Below, piece by piece: positions 1 to 6,869 of a stretch of 17,153 nucleotides of DNA. The first letter of the stretch is position 1. Every line of letters starts with the position of its first letter. Location: NCBI GenBank assembly GCA_027318585.1, contig DAHVOW010000030.1, forward strand, positions 1 through 17,153. Direction: 5' to 3'. A model generated the notes under the pieces. The model saw nothing but the letters and a program-made list of their open reading frames with translations. It was not told the DNA's origin and searched no databases. The DNA comes from Methanobacteriaceae archaeon. Its GTDB lineage: Archaea > Methanobacteriota > Methanobacteria > Methanobacteriales > Methanobacteriaceae. A program made the position numbers and the translations under genes.

Positions 1-423
1 CTTACCGCCAAGCGACGGAATCCCGGATCTCGCGATGGGCTTTACTGGTGGGAAAAAATGCTTTTCCAGATTGGCCTGGGCATGGTGCTGGCCATCGGAG
101 TCGAAGGTCACCAGGGCCCGGGGCCTTCTTTTAAGGGCGGCTGCCAACCCAGTCTGCAGGGCAGCACCCACCCCCCGGTTTAGAAGGTGACGGTAGAGGT
201 GCACCCTCCCCGGGCACCGTTTCCGGTAGTCCTGGACGATACGGTGGGTTTCATCCTGGGAACCATCATCCACCACCACCAGCTGCACCCCCAGAGACAG
301 CAGATCATCCATTACCCCGGCTATGGTCTGGTCCTCGTTGTAGGCCGGCAGAACCACCACGATCTCACTTCCATATCTCTGGAAGAAGGTCTTGGCTGTT
401 TCAGGGGTGTTATCTTTATTCAA
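1..423 (-). CDS. Family 2 glycosyltransferase, 3' part beyond window edge
   Basis: The first 141 codons of a GT-A fold glycosyltransferase of the dolichyl-phosphate-mannose-synthase-like kind are visible; the rest lies left of the window. Seen: an N-terminal EIVVVLPAYNED stretch, LVVVDDGSQDET (nucleotide-sugar site), LNRGVGAALQTGL, and FDSDGQHH, which is the DxD metal site with the DGQH of this subfamily. The start chosen is a TTG at 423 because GGGAG lies about 10 bases upstream and no ATG fits. It begins 23 bases after the stop of the upstream glycosyltransferase, so the two are probably cotranscribed. The likely role is transfer of a sugar from a nucleotide donor to polyprenyl phosphate or to a cell-envelope glycan; the donor cannot be told. 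The last 20 or so residues before the edge do not show the usual [AV]xVxGSR motif, so the reading frame there is less certain. Confidence 0.8.
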   Translation of the reverse strand, partial: MNKDNTPETAKTFFQRYGSEIVVVLPAYNEDQTIAGVMDDLLSLGVQLVVVDDGSQDETHRIVQDYRKRCPGRVHLYRHLLNRGVGAALQTGLAAALKRRPRALVTFDSDGQHHAQANLEKHFFPPVKPIARSGIPSLGGK

Positions 424-446
424 TTAAACTTCTCTCCCTATTTTTT

Positions 447-1451
447 TCACACCCTCCTGTGGGGGGTGAGGAAGTTGTAGATCACCCCGCAGGCATAGGC
501 CAAGTGCTGCAGGGGCATGAGCAGAAATACCAGTAGTGAATAAACCGTCCGGGTGCGGAGTAACACCTCACCCCAGGCCAGGACAGCATACACCAGGTAC
601 AGGAGGGGTGGTATTAGGGCCAGGTAGCCCAGTAAGAGATATAATGGTAACAGGAGCACCAGGTAGATCAGCATGGTCAAAGTCAGGAGCACCTTGACCT
701 TGAAGAAGCGGCGGTGTTTGCGCAGGAGGCTGGCCATGTTGAAGCCGTAGCGGAACATGTTCTCAGTAAACTCGGCTACCGAGTCGGTTTCCCGGTGATA
801 AACCCGGGCCTGGGGCACGTACAAAAAGAGGTACCCGGCCTGGTGCAGGCGGTAATTTATCTCGTGGTCGTCGGTGATGATGAGGCTCTCATCGTAGCGG
901 AACTTACTTATAACTTCTTTCTTGTAGATGGCGTTGTAGTTGGGTATGCTCTCCAGGTAGGCCACCCCCCGCTGGCTGAAGGCCGGGTTACCACCCGAGG
1001 CTACCAGGGAGGTTATGAAGGCGTTTATAACCAGTTCCTTCTTATTATCGGTGGGGGTGATGAGTCGGGGGCCACCGGCACCGGCCACATCCTCTCCACT
1101 ATCCTCCACGGCCTGGTACAGAGTGCTTAGCCAGTCCGGGGCCACGATACAGTCGGCGTCGGTGTAGGCAATGTACTGGGCCTGGGGGTCGCTTTCATCG
1201 ATAACCAGGTTCCGGGCGAAGCACAGGCCACTGGAGCCGTAGTCCTTCTCATTGTAGACGGCGTGTTGCAAGCCGGACTCTCGTAGTACCTGGCTGGCCA
1301 CCTCCCGGCTGTGGTCCTGGCTGTTACCATCCACCACCAGGATCTCGTAGTCCTCCCCGGGGAAGTCCTGGTCCACCAGGCTCTTTAGGGTCTGGGCCAG
1401 GTACTCCTCCTCGTTGCGGGCCACGATACCCACCGTCACCTTCATCGACAT
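447..1451 (-). CDS. Membrane-bound family 2 glycosyltransferase
   Basis: This 334-residue protein joins an N-terminal GT-A glycosyltransferase domain (about residues 3-240) to a hydrophobic C-terminus. Seen: MKVTVGIVARNEEEYL, the VVDGNSQD donor site, YTDADC (the DxD metal site), ITDDHEINYRLHQAGY (catalytic acidic region), YHRETDS and FTENMFRYG in the position of the family's QxxRW-like motif. After about residue 250 there are two or three membrane segments, so the enzyme acts at the inner face of the membrane, probably on a lipid-linked or exported glycan. Three in-frame ATGs stand at the start; the one at 1451 is preferred because AAGAAG is 8 bases upstream, with 1457 and 1445 as alternatives. 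It lies 15 bases after the Isf-type gene and 23 bases before the next glycosyltransferase. Donor and acceptor are unknown. Confidence 0.88.
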   Translation of the reverse strand: MSMKVTVGIVARNEEEYLAQTLKSLVDQDFPGEDYEILVVDGNSQDHSREVASQVLRESGLQHAVYNEKDYGSSGLCFARNLVIDESDPQAQYIAYTDADCIVAPDWLSTLYQAVEDSGEDVAGAGGPRLITPTDNKKELVINAFITSLVASGGNPAFSQRGVAYLESIPNYNAIYKKEVISKFRYDESLIITDDHEINYRLHQAGYLFLYVPQARVYHRETDSVAEFTENMFRYGFNMASLLRKHRRFFKVKVLLTLTMLIYLVLLLPLYLLLGYLALIPPLLYLVYAVLAWGEVLLRTRTVYSLLVFLLMPLQHLAYACGVIYNFLTPHRRV

Positions 1452-1466
1452 GATCATTACTTCTTA

Positions 1467-2048
1467 TTATTTTAATAGCTGGGCCAGCTCCGCCACCCGG
1501 CGTCCCAGGTTGCGGCTGGTTACCAGGCCTGCTTCATCCCCTTCAGTGTCCCCTACCGGTCCACCCACTCCGGTACCTCCGTAGTGGGCCAGGGGCTCCC
1601 CATCCCCCACCAGGATGGCGTCCTGGATGAGTAAATAGTTATGGATAGCCTGGATGGTGGTTTCCTGGCCACCATTCCGGGAGGCCCCCACGGCCAGGGC
1701 TCCGCATACCTTATTCTTCAGTCGGAAATTTCTCCTTAAGGGACGGGAGCGGTCCATCAGTATCTTCAACTGGCTGGTGACGTTACCAAAGTACACGGGA
1801 CTGCCGATGATGATACCATCGGCCTCCACCATCCTCTCCAGCACCCCTGGCACATCATCATAGATGGCGCACTCCCCGGTCTTTCGGCAAATGTCGCAGG
1901 CAATACAGGGTTCCATCTCCTTATCATGCAACGTCAAAAGCTCCGTGGAAGCACCCACATCTTGAGCTGCTTCCAGGGCTACCTCCACCAGTTTCTGGGT
2001 GTTACCCCCCAGTCGGGGGCTGCCCACCAATCCCATGACCTTAACCAT
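1467..2048 (-). CDS. Iron-sulfur flavoprotein, Isf-type NADPH-dependent FMN reductase family
   Basis: A 193-residue flavodoxin-fold protein. The N-terminal VGSPRLGGNTQ loop binds the FMN phosphate, and GSPVYFGNVTSQLK and GASRNGGQETT are further FMN contacts of the NADPH-dependent FMN reductase family. Cys48, Cys51, Cys54 and Cys60 form a compact CX2CX2CX5C motif, the hallmark of the iron-sulfur flavoproteins described from Methanosarcina, which hold a 4Fe-4S cluster and pass electrons between ferredoxin and FMN. The physiological acceptor, often suggested to be oxygen or peroxide, cannot be read here. The start at ATG 2048 is preferred over the GTG at 2057, because AGGA stands 10 bases and GTGAT 4 bases upstream, while at the GTG the AGGAT would be only one or two bases away. 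It heads the minus-strand cluster with the two glycosyltransferases; a functional link is not obvious. Confidence 0.88.
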   Translation of the reverse strand: MVKVMGLVGSPRLGGNTQKLVEVALEAAQDVGASTELLTLHDKEMEPCIACDICRKTGECAIYDDVPGVLERMVEADGIIIGSPVYFGNVTSQLKILMDRSRPLRRNFRLKNKVCGALAVGASRNGGQETTIQAIHNYLLIQDAILVGDGEPLAHYGGTGVGGPVGDTEGDEAGLVTSRNLGRRVAELAQLLK

Positions 2049-2076
2049 ACCAATCACATCCTGAATAAATTATCTT

Positions 2077-2129
2077 AGTTAATAATTAAGAGTTTAATAG
2101 TAGTTAATAATTTTATTAAGAGGTTAATA
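2077..2129. repeat. Imperfect direct repeat in divergent promoter region
   Basis: Two copies of an AGTTAATAATT...TTAAGAG(T/G)TTAATA element stand at 2077-2099 and 2102-2129; the second has a 5-base insertion. They fall between the start of the Isf-type gene (minus) and its probable TATA box around 2123-2134, so they would overlap the transcription start and leader of that gene. Binding of a regulator is inferred only; A/T-rich drift could also produce such a pattern. Confidence 0.45.
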
Positions 2130-2142
2130 TATAGAGAGACCC

Positions 2143-2159
2143 AGGATTAGTAGAATCCT
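2143..2159. promoter_or_regulatory. Perfect inverted repeat, candidate operator
   Basis: AGGATT and AATCCT form perfect 6-base arms around the spacer AGTAG. The element lies just upstream of the likely TATA box of the plus-strand methyltransferase gene (2177-2187) and upstream of the minus-strand Isf gene, so a bound protein could affect both directions. No regulator is encoded nearby to assign it to. Confidence 0.4.
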
Positions 2160-2176
2160 CCCATATAATCCTTTCA

Positions 2177-2187
2177 TAATATAATTT
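2177..2187 (+). promoter_or_regulatory. TATA-like box of the MnmC-like gene
   Basis: An ATAATATAATT stretch is centred about 23 bases before the ATG at 2205. In archaea the TATA box is centred about 26 bases before the transcription start, so the transcript would have almost no leader. The lack of a Shine-Dalgarno sequence before this gene agrees with leaderless initiation. Confidence 0.5.
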
Positions 2188-2204
2188 AAGAGTACTGATT
2201 TTAC

Positions 2205-3398
2205 ATGTCCCCCAAGTTCTACCCAGCCATCACACCCCCGGCCCAGGTCCTGGATCAACTGGCCCAGTTCTTCCAGATGGAACGACAGGGTGACCCCACC
2301 GCCCGGGAACGCGCTCAGACCTACCTCCGGGACCATCTGGTGGTAACTGATGATGGCTCCTTTACCCTATCCTCCCAGCTGGTGGATGGGGAAAGTGAAC
2401 ACATGCACAGCACCCAAGGGGCGGTGACGGAGGCCCGGATGAAATTCGCAGTCCCCTCCGGATTACAGGATGAAAAGGAGGTCCGGGTTCTGGATCTGTG
2501 CAGCGGCCTGGGCTACAACGCCGCGGCCCTCCTGGAACAGCAAGAGGGACGGGTGGAGCTGGACCTGGTGGAATACAGCCAGGAAACCCTGGCCGCTGCT
2601 CTTTTAGTGCCGGAGTCCATGCCCAGCCACCAAATGGTTAAAAGGGCCATTGAAGACCACCTCCGGATGGGGGGATACCTCCGCCTCCGGACCCAACCCC
2701 CACTACCACCAGAGGTGGTGATCAGAGTCCACACCGGAGACGCCCGTCGGGTAATAAGGGACTTGAAGCCACCCTACCAGGCGGTGTTCCTGGACCCCTT
2801 CAGCCCATCCAAATCCCCGGAACTCTACACTACCCAGTTCCTTAAGCAAGTATCAAATCTACTCAGCCCCAAAGGCCGCATCTTGACCTACACCTCCGCG
2901 GCGCCGGTGCGGATGGCCCTGGTCCAGGCGGGACTGGAGGTCTATGAAGGACCCCGGATGGGTCGTCGGGGAGGTACCCTGGCCTCTCCCAGCCTGATGG
3001 ACCTGCCACCATTAAGTAGGGATGATGAACGGATGGTGGCCCTCTCGGATGCCGGCTTACCCTACCAGGACCCGGAGTTAAAGGACCACCCCCAGGACAT
3101 CCTGAAAAGAAGAAGTAACCAACGAGGACTGGCCCGGAACACCACCCGCCTGGCCTCCACGGTACGCACTCCGGTGTACCTCCACCGGGGGGTGGATGAT
3201 CCTAAACTGAAAAGGAGAATAGAAAGGCAGCTAAAAAATGCTGGCCTACCTGGTTTGGACTCCGAAGAGGCCCGTTCCCTGGTCTGCCCCCAGTACCAGG
3301 ATTGCATCTGCCACTGTGGCCAGGGAAGGTATCCTGGCAGCCGGGGGAGGATAGTGGAGATGCAACGCCGCCTGGAGGAGTTACTAAAAGAAGCTTGA
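2205..3398 (+). CDS. MnmC/MnmD-like (DUF752) SAM-dependent tRNA methyltransferase
   Basis: The protein has 397 residues. Residues about 48-83 read TDDGSFTLSS, then GESEHMHSTQGAVTEA, the signature of the DUF752 family in which bacterial MnmC's first domain and stand-alone MnmD methylate 5-aminomethyluridine at tRNA position 34. Residues 93-107 (VRVLDLCSGLGYNAA) are the SAM-binding motif I, and AVFLDPFSPSKSPELYT (193-209) is the family's catalytic-site motif IV. No FAD oxidase domain is present, so it resembles the stand-alone form. The enzyme would act on wobble uridines in the cytoplasm; the archaeal substrate is inferred, not shown. A basic C-terminal extension ends in Cys361, Cys367, Cys369 and Cys371 (CX5CXCXC), which is not part of the core family and may bind a metal. 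No Shine-Dalgarno precedes the ATG, fitting a leaderless transcript. Confidence 0.85.
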   Translation: MSPKFYPAITPPAQVLDQLAQFFQMERQGDPTARERAQTYLRDHLVVTDDGSFTLSSQLVDGESEHMHSTQGAVTEARMKFAVPSGLQDEKEVRVLDLCSGLGYNAAALLEQQEGRVELDLVEYSQETLAAALLVPESMPSHQMVKRAIEDHLRMGGYLRLRTQPPLPPEVVIRVHTGDARRVIRDLKPPYQAVFLDPFSPSKSPELYTTQFLKQVSNLLSPKGRILTYTSAAPVRMALVQAGLEVYEGPRMGRRGGTLASPSLMDLPPLSRDDERMVALSDAGLPYQDPELKDHPQDILKRRSNQRGLARNTTRLASTVRTPVYLHRGVDDPKLKRRIERQLKNAGLPGLDSEEARSLVCPQYQDCICHCGQGRYPGSRGRIVEMQRRLEELLKEA

Positions 3399-3740
3399 CT
3401 ATATTATTGTATGAGAGAAGGTAACCACTGGTAGGTGAATTAACTAGGAAGATGGTTAACTAAGAGGCGATGGTCAACTACACTGGGTATGGGAAATTTA
3501 TAAGAGAAGTTTAACCCCCGGGTGGGAATTTCTATTGAACGGGTTGGGAATTTATAAAGAATAAAAAGGGTTAACCTCAATATTTATATGGTTGTAAAAA
3601 CCTAATCTATCTGTCATTAAGGATTTATTTAAAATTAGGAAATAAAATTTAATCTAATGGGAAATATAAATTAACATCCAGATTTTTTTTTAAAAAATAA
3701 AGTAACATAAAAACTCCGATTTTTTTTAAAACTCACAAAG
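3399..3740. other. A/T-rich intergenic region upstream of tgtA
   Basis: No gene was found in this 342-base gap. It holds three degenerate tandem repeats (3440-3492), three copies of a GGGAA(A)TTT element (3491-3506, 3524-3539, 3546-3561), a perfect GGTTAACC palindrome (3569-3576), and two long T-then-A tracts preceded by GA (3681-3697 and 3718-3731). Several TATA-like stretches occur (about 3580-3590 and 3663-3672), so the transcription start of tgtA cannot be fixed. No tRNA cloverleaf was recognised. Confidence 0.6.
3440..3492. repeat. Three degenerate tandem repeats ending in ATGG
   Basis: Units at 3440-3455 (TTAACTAGGAAGATGG), 3456-3473 (TTAACTAAGAGGCGATGG) and 3474-3492 (TCAACTACACTGGGTATGG) follow each other without a gap. 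Each starts T(T/C)AACTA and ends in ATGG. They lie between the MnmC-like gene and tgtA, both tRNA-modification genes. They may be protein-binding sites or decayed repeats. Confidence 0.45.
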
Positions 3741-3744
3741 GTGG
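3737..3744 (+). promoter_or_regulatory. Ribosome binding site deciding the tgtA start
   Basis: AAAGGTGG stands 8 bases before the ATG at 3753. A GTG at 3741 lies in the same frame but inside this site, so it cannot be the start codon. Confidence 0.75.
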
Positions 3745-3752
3745 ACAATTAC

Positions 3753-5726
3753 ATGAACTTCGAGATCAAGTACAAGGATGCCCGGGCTAGGCTGGGAATT
3801 TTAACCACCAGCCATGGTAAGATCCGGACCCCGGCCCTGATGCCGGTGGTGCACCCCGGACGGCAGACCCTCCCGGTTAAAGAACATGGCGCAGAGATAG
3901 TGATCACCAATGCCTACCTCATCTACAAGAACGAGGAACTAAGAGAAAGAGCCTTACAGGAGGGAGTGCATGGCTTATTGGACTTTTCAGGCCCCATCGT
4001 AACTGACAGCGGCTCCTTCCAGCTATCCACCTATGGGGAGGTGGAGGTATCCAACCCCGAGATCATAAAGTTCCAGGAGGCCATTGGCACCGACATCGGC
4101 ACCAGCCTGGATTTACCCACACCCCCGGATGTCACTAAAAAACGGGCGGAAAGGGATCTGGAGGTGACCCTGGAACGGGCCCGGGAGGCCCTGGAAGTAC
4201 GGGAAAACCTGACCCTGAATTCAGTGGTGCAGGGCTCAACCTACCCGGACTTGAGGGAGAGATGCGCCCAGGAATTAGCCAGTATGGACTTCGAGGTACA
4301 TCCCATCGGAGCGGTGGTGCCCCTAATGGAGTCCTACCGTTACCGGGAACTGGTGGAGGTGGTGATGGCCTCGGTGGAGCATTTGCCCGACTCACGTCCC
4401 CGCCACTTAATGGGCGCCGGCCACCCCATGGTCTTTGCCCTGGCAGTGGCCATGGGCTGTGACCTGTTCGACTCCGCCGCTTATATCTTATATGCCCAGG
4501 ATGACCGGTTGCTCATGCCAGACGGCACCCATAAACTGGAGAACCTGGTGGAGATGCCCTGCAGCTGTGAGGTATGCCGCACCTACACCCCCCAGGATCT
4601 AATTAACAAAAAAAAGGAAGAACGCACCCTGCTTCTGGCCCAGCATAACCTGGCCATCAGCTTCGCTGAGATCCGCCAGATCCGCCAGGCCATCGTGGAG
4701 GGCAGCCTATGGGAACTGGTGGAACAGCGCTGCCGAGCCCATCCCTACCTTTTAGATGCCCTGCGTAAGTTGGTAACCTACTCCCCCCAGATTGAGAAGT
4801 ACGACCCTCCCTATAAGAAGTCGGCCTTCTTCTACAGCGGATCAGAATCTTTGAACCGTCCCGAGGTCCACCGTCACTGGGAGAAGGTTAGGAATCTGCC
4901 CCGGAAGGAGGCGGTGCTGCTCTTACCACCGGTGACCAAGCCCTACTCCCAGAACCTCCACCCCTACCTGGGCATTGCCTACGGGAGGGGTGCCTGTGAA
5001 GGGATGCTCACCGGCAAGCTGGACCTGCAACTGGCCGTGGTGGATGTTCCCTTCGGGGTGATACCCCTGGAACTGGACCAGGTCTATCCCCTGGCCCAGA
5101 ACGAGACCCCCACTATCATGGACACTGAAGCCCGACTACAGGTGAAAAGGATGGTGGAAGAATACCTGGAGGGTTATGCAACCGTCCTGGTGGCCAGTTC
5201 GTTGGTTAAAAGGTACGAATTGGACATTACAGAGCAAGTCACAGTGGTGGACCCTATATCAATGGATACTCATGACTTAAAGCGGGTGCGGATGATAGCT
5301 GACTACCAGTTCCAGCCCGGAGCAGGAGAGGCCCTGTTTGATGACCAGGTGCGGGTGGTGAAGAGTCGTAAAACCGGTAAGATCCGGCACCTCTACCAGG
5401 GGGAGGATTTAATAGCCACCCTCCGGGCCAGTGATGGGGTTCTGGTATTGGCGGTCTTAGGAGCCCGGAAGCTCCACCAGCACCTTCCCTACCCTGTTAA
5501 CCGGGTAGTGGTTAATGAAGAGGCCGAGCCCTTCGCCCGGGAAGGCAAAAGTATATTTGCTAAATTTGTAATAAATTGTGACATAGATATCCGTGCACAG
5601 GAAGAAGTTTTAATCGTTAACAGTGAGGATGAACTCCTGGCCTTTGGTAAGTCCCTATTAAATGGCCGGGAGATCACCGACTTTAAAACTGGTCAAGCAG
5701 TTAAGACGAGAAAAGGAGGATTTTAA
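3753..5726 (+). CDS. tgtA: Archaeosine tRNA-guanine(15) transglycosylase
   Basis: This enzyme replaces guanine at position 15 of the tRNA D-loop with preQ0, the first tRNA-bound step of archaeosine synthesis. The protein has 657 residues, as expected for the archaeal multidomain form. Seen in the catalytic TIM-barrel: TDSGSFQ with Asp85, GAGHPM, and LFDSAAY with Asp240 in the place of the nucleophile. Cys270, Cys272, Cys275 and His298 (CSCEVC...H) form the zinc site. The C-terminal part includes a PUA domain (about 585-657; FVINCDIDIRAQEEVLIVNS) that binds the acceptor stem. The ATG at 3753 was chosen from the ribosome binding site. Its TAA overlaps the ATG of the NAC gene by one base, so the two are translationally coupled. 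The sequence is intact, and the assignment is firm. Confidence 0.97.
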   Translation: MNFEIKYKDARARLGILTTSHGKIRTPALMPVVHPGRQTLPVKEHGAEIVITNAYLIYKNEELRERALQEGVHGLLDFSGPIVTDSGSFQLSTYGEVEVSNPEIIKFQEAIGTDIGTSLDLPTPPDVTKKRAERDLEVTLERAREALEVRENLTLNSVVQGSTYPDLRERCAQELASMDFEVHPIGAVVPLMESYRYRELVEVVMASVEHLPDSRPRHLMGAGHPMVFALAVAMGCDLFDSAAYILYAQDDRLLMPDGTHKLENLVEMPCSCEVCRTYTPQDLINKKKEERTLLLAQHNLAISFAEIRQIRQAIVEGSLWELVEQRCRAHPYLLDALRKLVTYSPQIEKYDPPYKKSAFFYSGSESLNRPEVHRHWEKVRNLPRKEAVLLLPPVTKPYSQNLHPYLGIAYGRGACEGMLTGKLDLQLAVVDVPFGVIPLELDQVYPLAQNETPTIMDTEARLQVKRMVEEYLEGYATVLVASSLVKRYELDITEQVTVVDPISMDTHDLKRVRMIADYQFQPGAGEALFDDQVRVVKSRKTGKIRHLYQGEDLIATLRASDGVLVLAVLGARKLHQHLPYPVNRVVVNEEAEPFAREGKSIFAKFVINCDIDIRAQEEVLIVNSEDELLAFGKSLLNGREITDFKTGQAVKTRKGGF

Positions 5727-6082
5727 TGTTACCAGCAGCGGGGATGAACCCCAAACAGATGAAGCAGATGCAGCGGGCCATGAAGCAGATGGGAATGGAC
5801 ATGAAGGATATGAAGGGCGTGGAGGAAGTGGTGATCCGCCTGAAAGACAAGGAACTGGTCATCAAAAACCCCAAGGTCAATGTCATGAACTTCATGGGCC
5901 AGAACACCTACCAGGTCACTGGTAAAGCCAAGGAACAACTCCTGGAGCAGGAACTGGTCATACCCGATGATGATGTGGACATGGTCTCTGCCCAGACCGG
6001 AGTCACTACCGAAGAGGCCCGTCAGGCACTGGAAGAAACTGGTGGTGACCTGGCCGAGGCCATCATGAAGCTAAGTTCCTAG
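5726..6082 (+). CDS. nac: Archaeal nascent polypeptide-associated complex protein
   Basis: Archaeal NAC is a homodimer that sits at the ribosome exit tunnel and binds emerging chains; it is related to eukaryotic alpha-NAC. The 118 residues hold a methionine-rich N-terminus with MNPKQMKQMQRAMKQMGMDM, then the NAC beta-barrel (about 30-72; EEVVIRLKDKELVIKNPKV and MNFMGQNTYQVTG), then a C-terminal UBA domain (about 79-118; DMVSAQTGVTTEEARQALE followed by GGDLAEAIMKL). GGAGG lies six bases before the ATG, and the ATG shares its A with the tgtA stop, so it depends on tgtA translation or at least its transcript. It is followed after 12 bases by the phosphoesterase gene. Confidence 0.96.
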   Translation: MLPAAGMNPKQMKQMQRAMKQMGMDMKDMKGVEEVVIRLKDKELVIKNPKVNVMNFMGQNTYQVTGKAKEQLLEQELVIPDDDVDMVSAQTGVTTEEARQALEETGGDLAEAIMKLSS

Positions 6083-6094
6083 AGGTTTACCTAA

Positions 6095-6865
6095 ATGGCC
6101 TACCTTGCCCATATATCAGACCTCCATGTGGGGTCGGTGGATTTCCGGGAGGAGCTCCTCCTCCAGGTGGTGGATGAGATCAACAGCAGCAGCCCCGATG
6201 CCACCATCGTCACCGGGGACCTCACCGAGAACGGCTACTACTCCGAATTCCTGAAGGCCGCTGAGTACCTGGACATGTTAAACACCCCCGTGCTGGTGGT
6301 TCCTGGCAACCACGACGCCCGGCATGTGGGGGACCAGACCTTCCGGGAGATCATCAAGGGACGATACAGCACCCTGGTAAAGGGCATGTACAGCACCCTG
6401 AATATTAAAAGCCAGGATCTGCAGATTATAGGTCTTGATAGCAGTGAACCAGACCTGGATTATGGTAAAGTGGGAAGATCACAGGAGAAATGGATGATTG
6501 AAGAATTACACCAGGCCAATGATAAGGGCCTGTACCGGATCATTGCCCTCCACCATCACATCATCCCGGTGCCCCACACTGGGAGGGAGAGAAACGTTTT
6601 AAGCGATGCCGGTGACATATTACTATCCATGTGTGGGAACCATGCTAACCTGGTTCTCTCGGGCCATAAACACATACCCCATGTGTGGATGGTGGAGGAC
6701 ACTGCCTTTGCCACGGCAGGCACGGTTTCCTCCCTGAAGTTAAGGGGTAAGCAATTGTCCTCCTACAACACGGTGGACATAGATGAAGATCATATCGAGA
6801 TATTGTTAAACAGCGCCGATGGAGAGGTAACCTCCCTGGCCAAATACCAAAACACGTGCAGGTGA
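6095..6865 (+). CDS. Calcineurin-like metallophosphoesterase
   Basis: A 256-residue cytoplasmic protein with all the metal-binding motifs of the calcineurin-like family: DLH (Asp9, His11), GDLTENG (Asp42), GNHD (Asn72, His73), the ALHHH segment (His153-His154) and GHKH (His191, His193). The arrangement and length are closest to the CpdA-type class III phosphodiesterases, which hydrolyse cyclic nucleotides, but related enzymes act on many phosphomonoesters and diesters. A GAGG site lies about nine bases before the ATG. The gene follows NAC by 12 bases and ends four bases before the NYN ribonuclease gene, so the three are surely one transcript. The substrate is unknown; the RNase and palm-domain neighbours make a nucleotide substrate plausible. 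Confidence 0.92.
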   Translation: MAYLAHISDLHVGSVDFREELLLQVVDEINSSSPDATIVTGDLTENGYYSEFLKAAEYLDMLNTPVLVVPGNHDARHVGDQTFREIIKGRYSTLVKGMYSTLNIKSQDLQIIGLDSSEPDLDYGKVGRSQEKWMIEELHQANDKGLYRIIALHHHIIPVPHTGRERNVLSDAGDILLSMCGNHANLVLSGHKHIPHVWMVEDTAFATAGTVSSLKLRGKQLSSYNTVDIDEDHIEILLNSADGEVTSLAKYQNTCR

Positions 6866-6869
6866 TTTA

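Noticed and set aside
714..1130. 138-codon plus-strand frame
   Set aside because: Opposite the membrane-bound glycosyltransferase, which has all family motifs.
3440..3561. Possible CRISPR-like array
   Set aside because: Units are short, degenerate and directly adjoining without unique spacers, and no cas gene is near.
3399..3740. Possible tRNA or structured RNA gene
   Set aside because: No cloverleaf, no GTTC-type T-arm and very A/T-rich; no stable G/C stem found by eye.
4262..4462. Pro/Gly-rich open frames on both strands inside tgtA
   Set aside because: Low-complexity by-products of GC-rich coding; tgtA is intact in its own frame.
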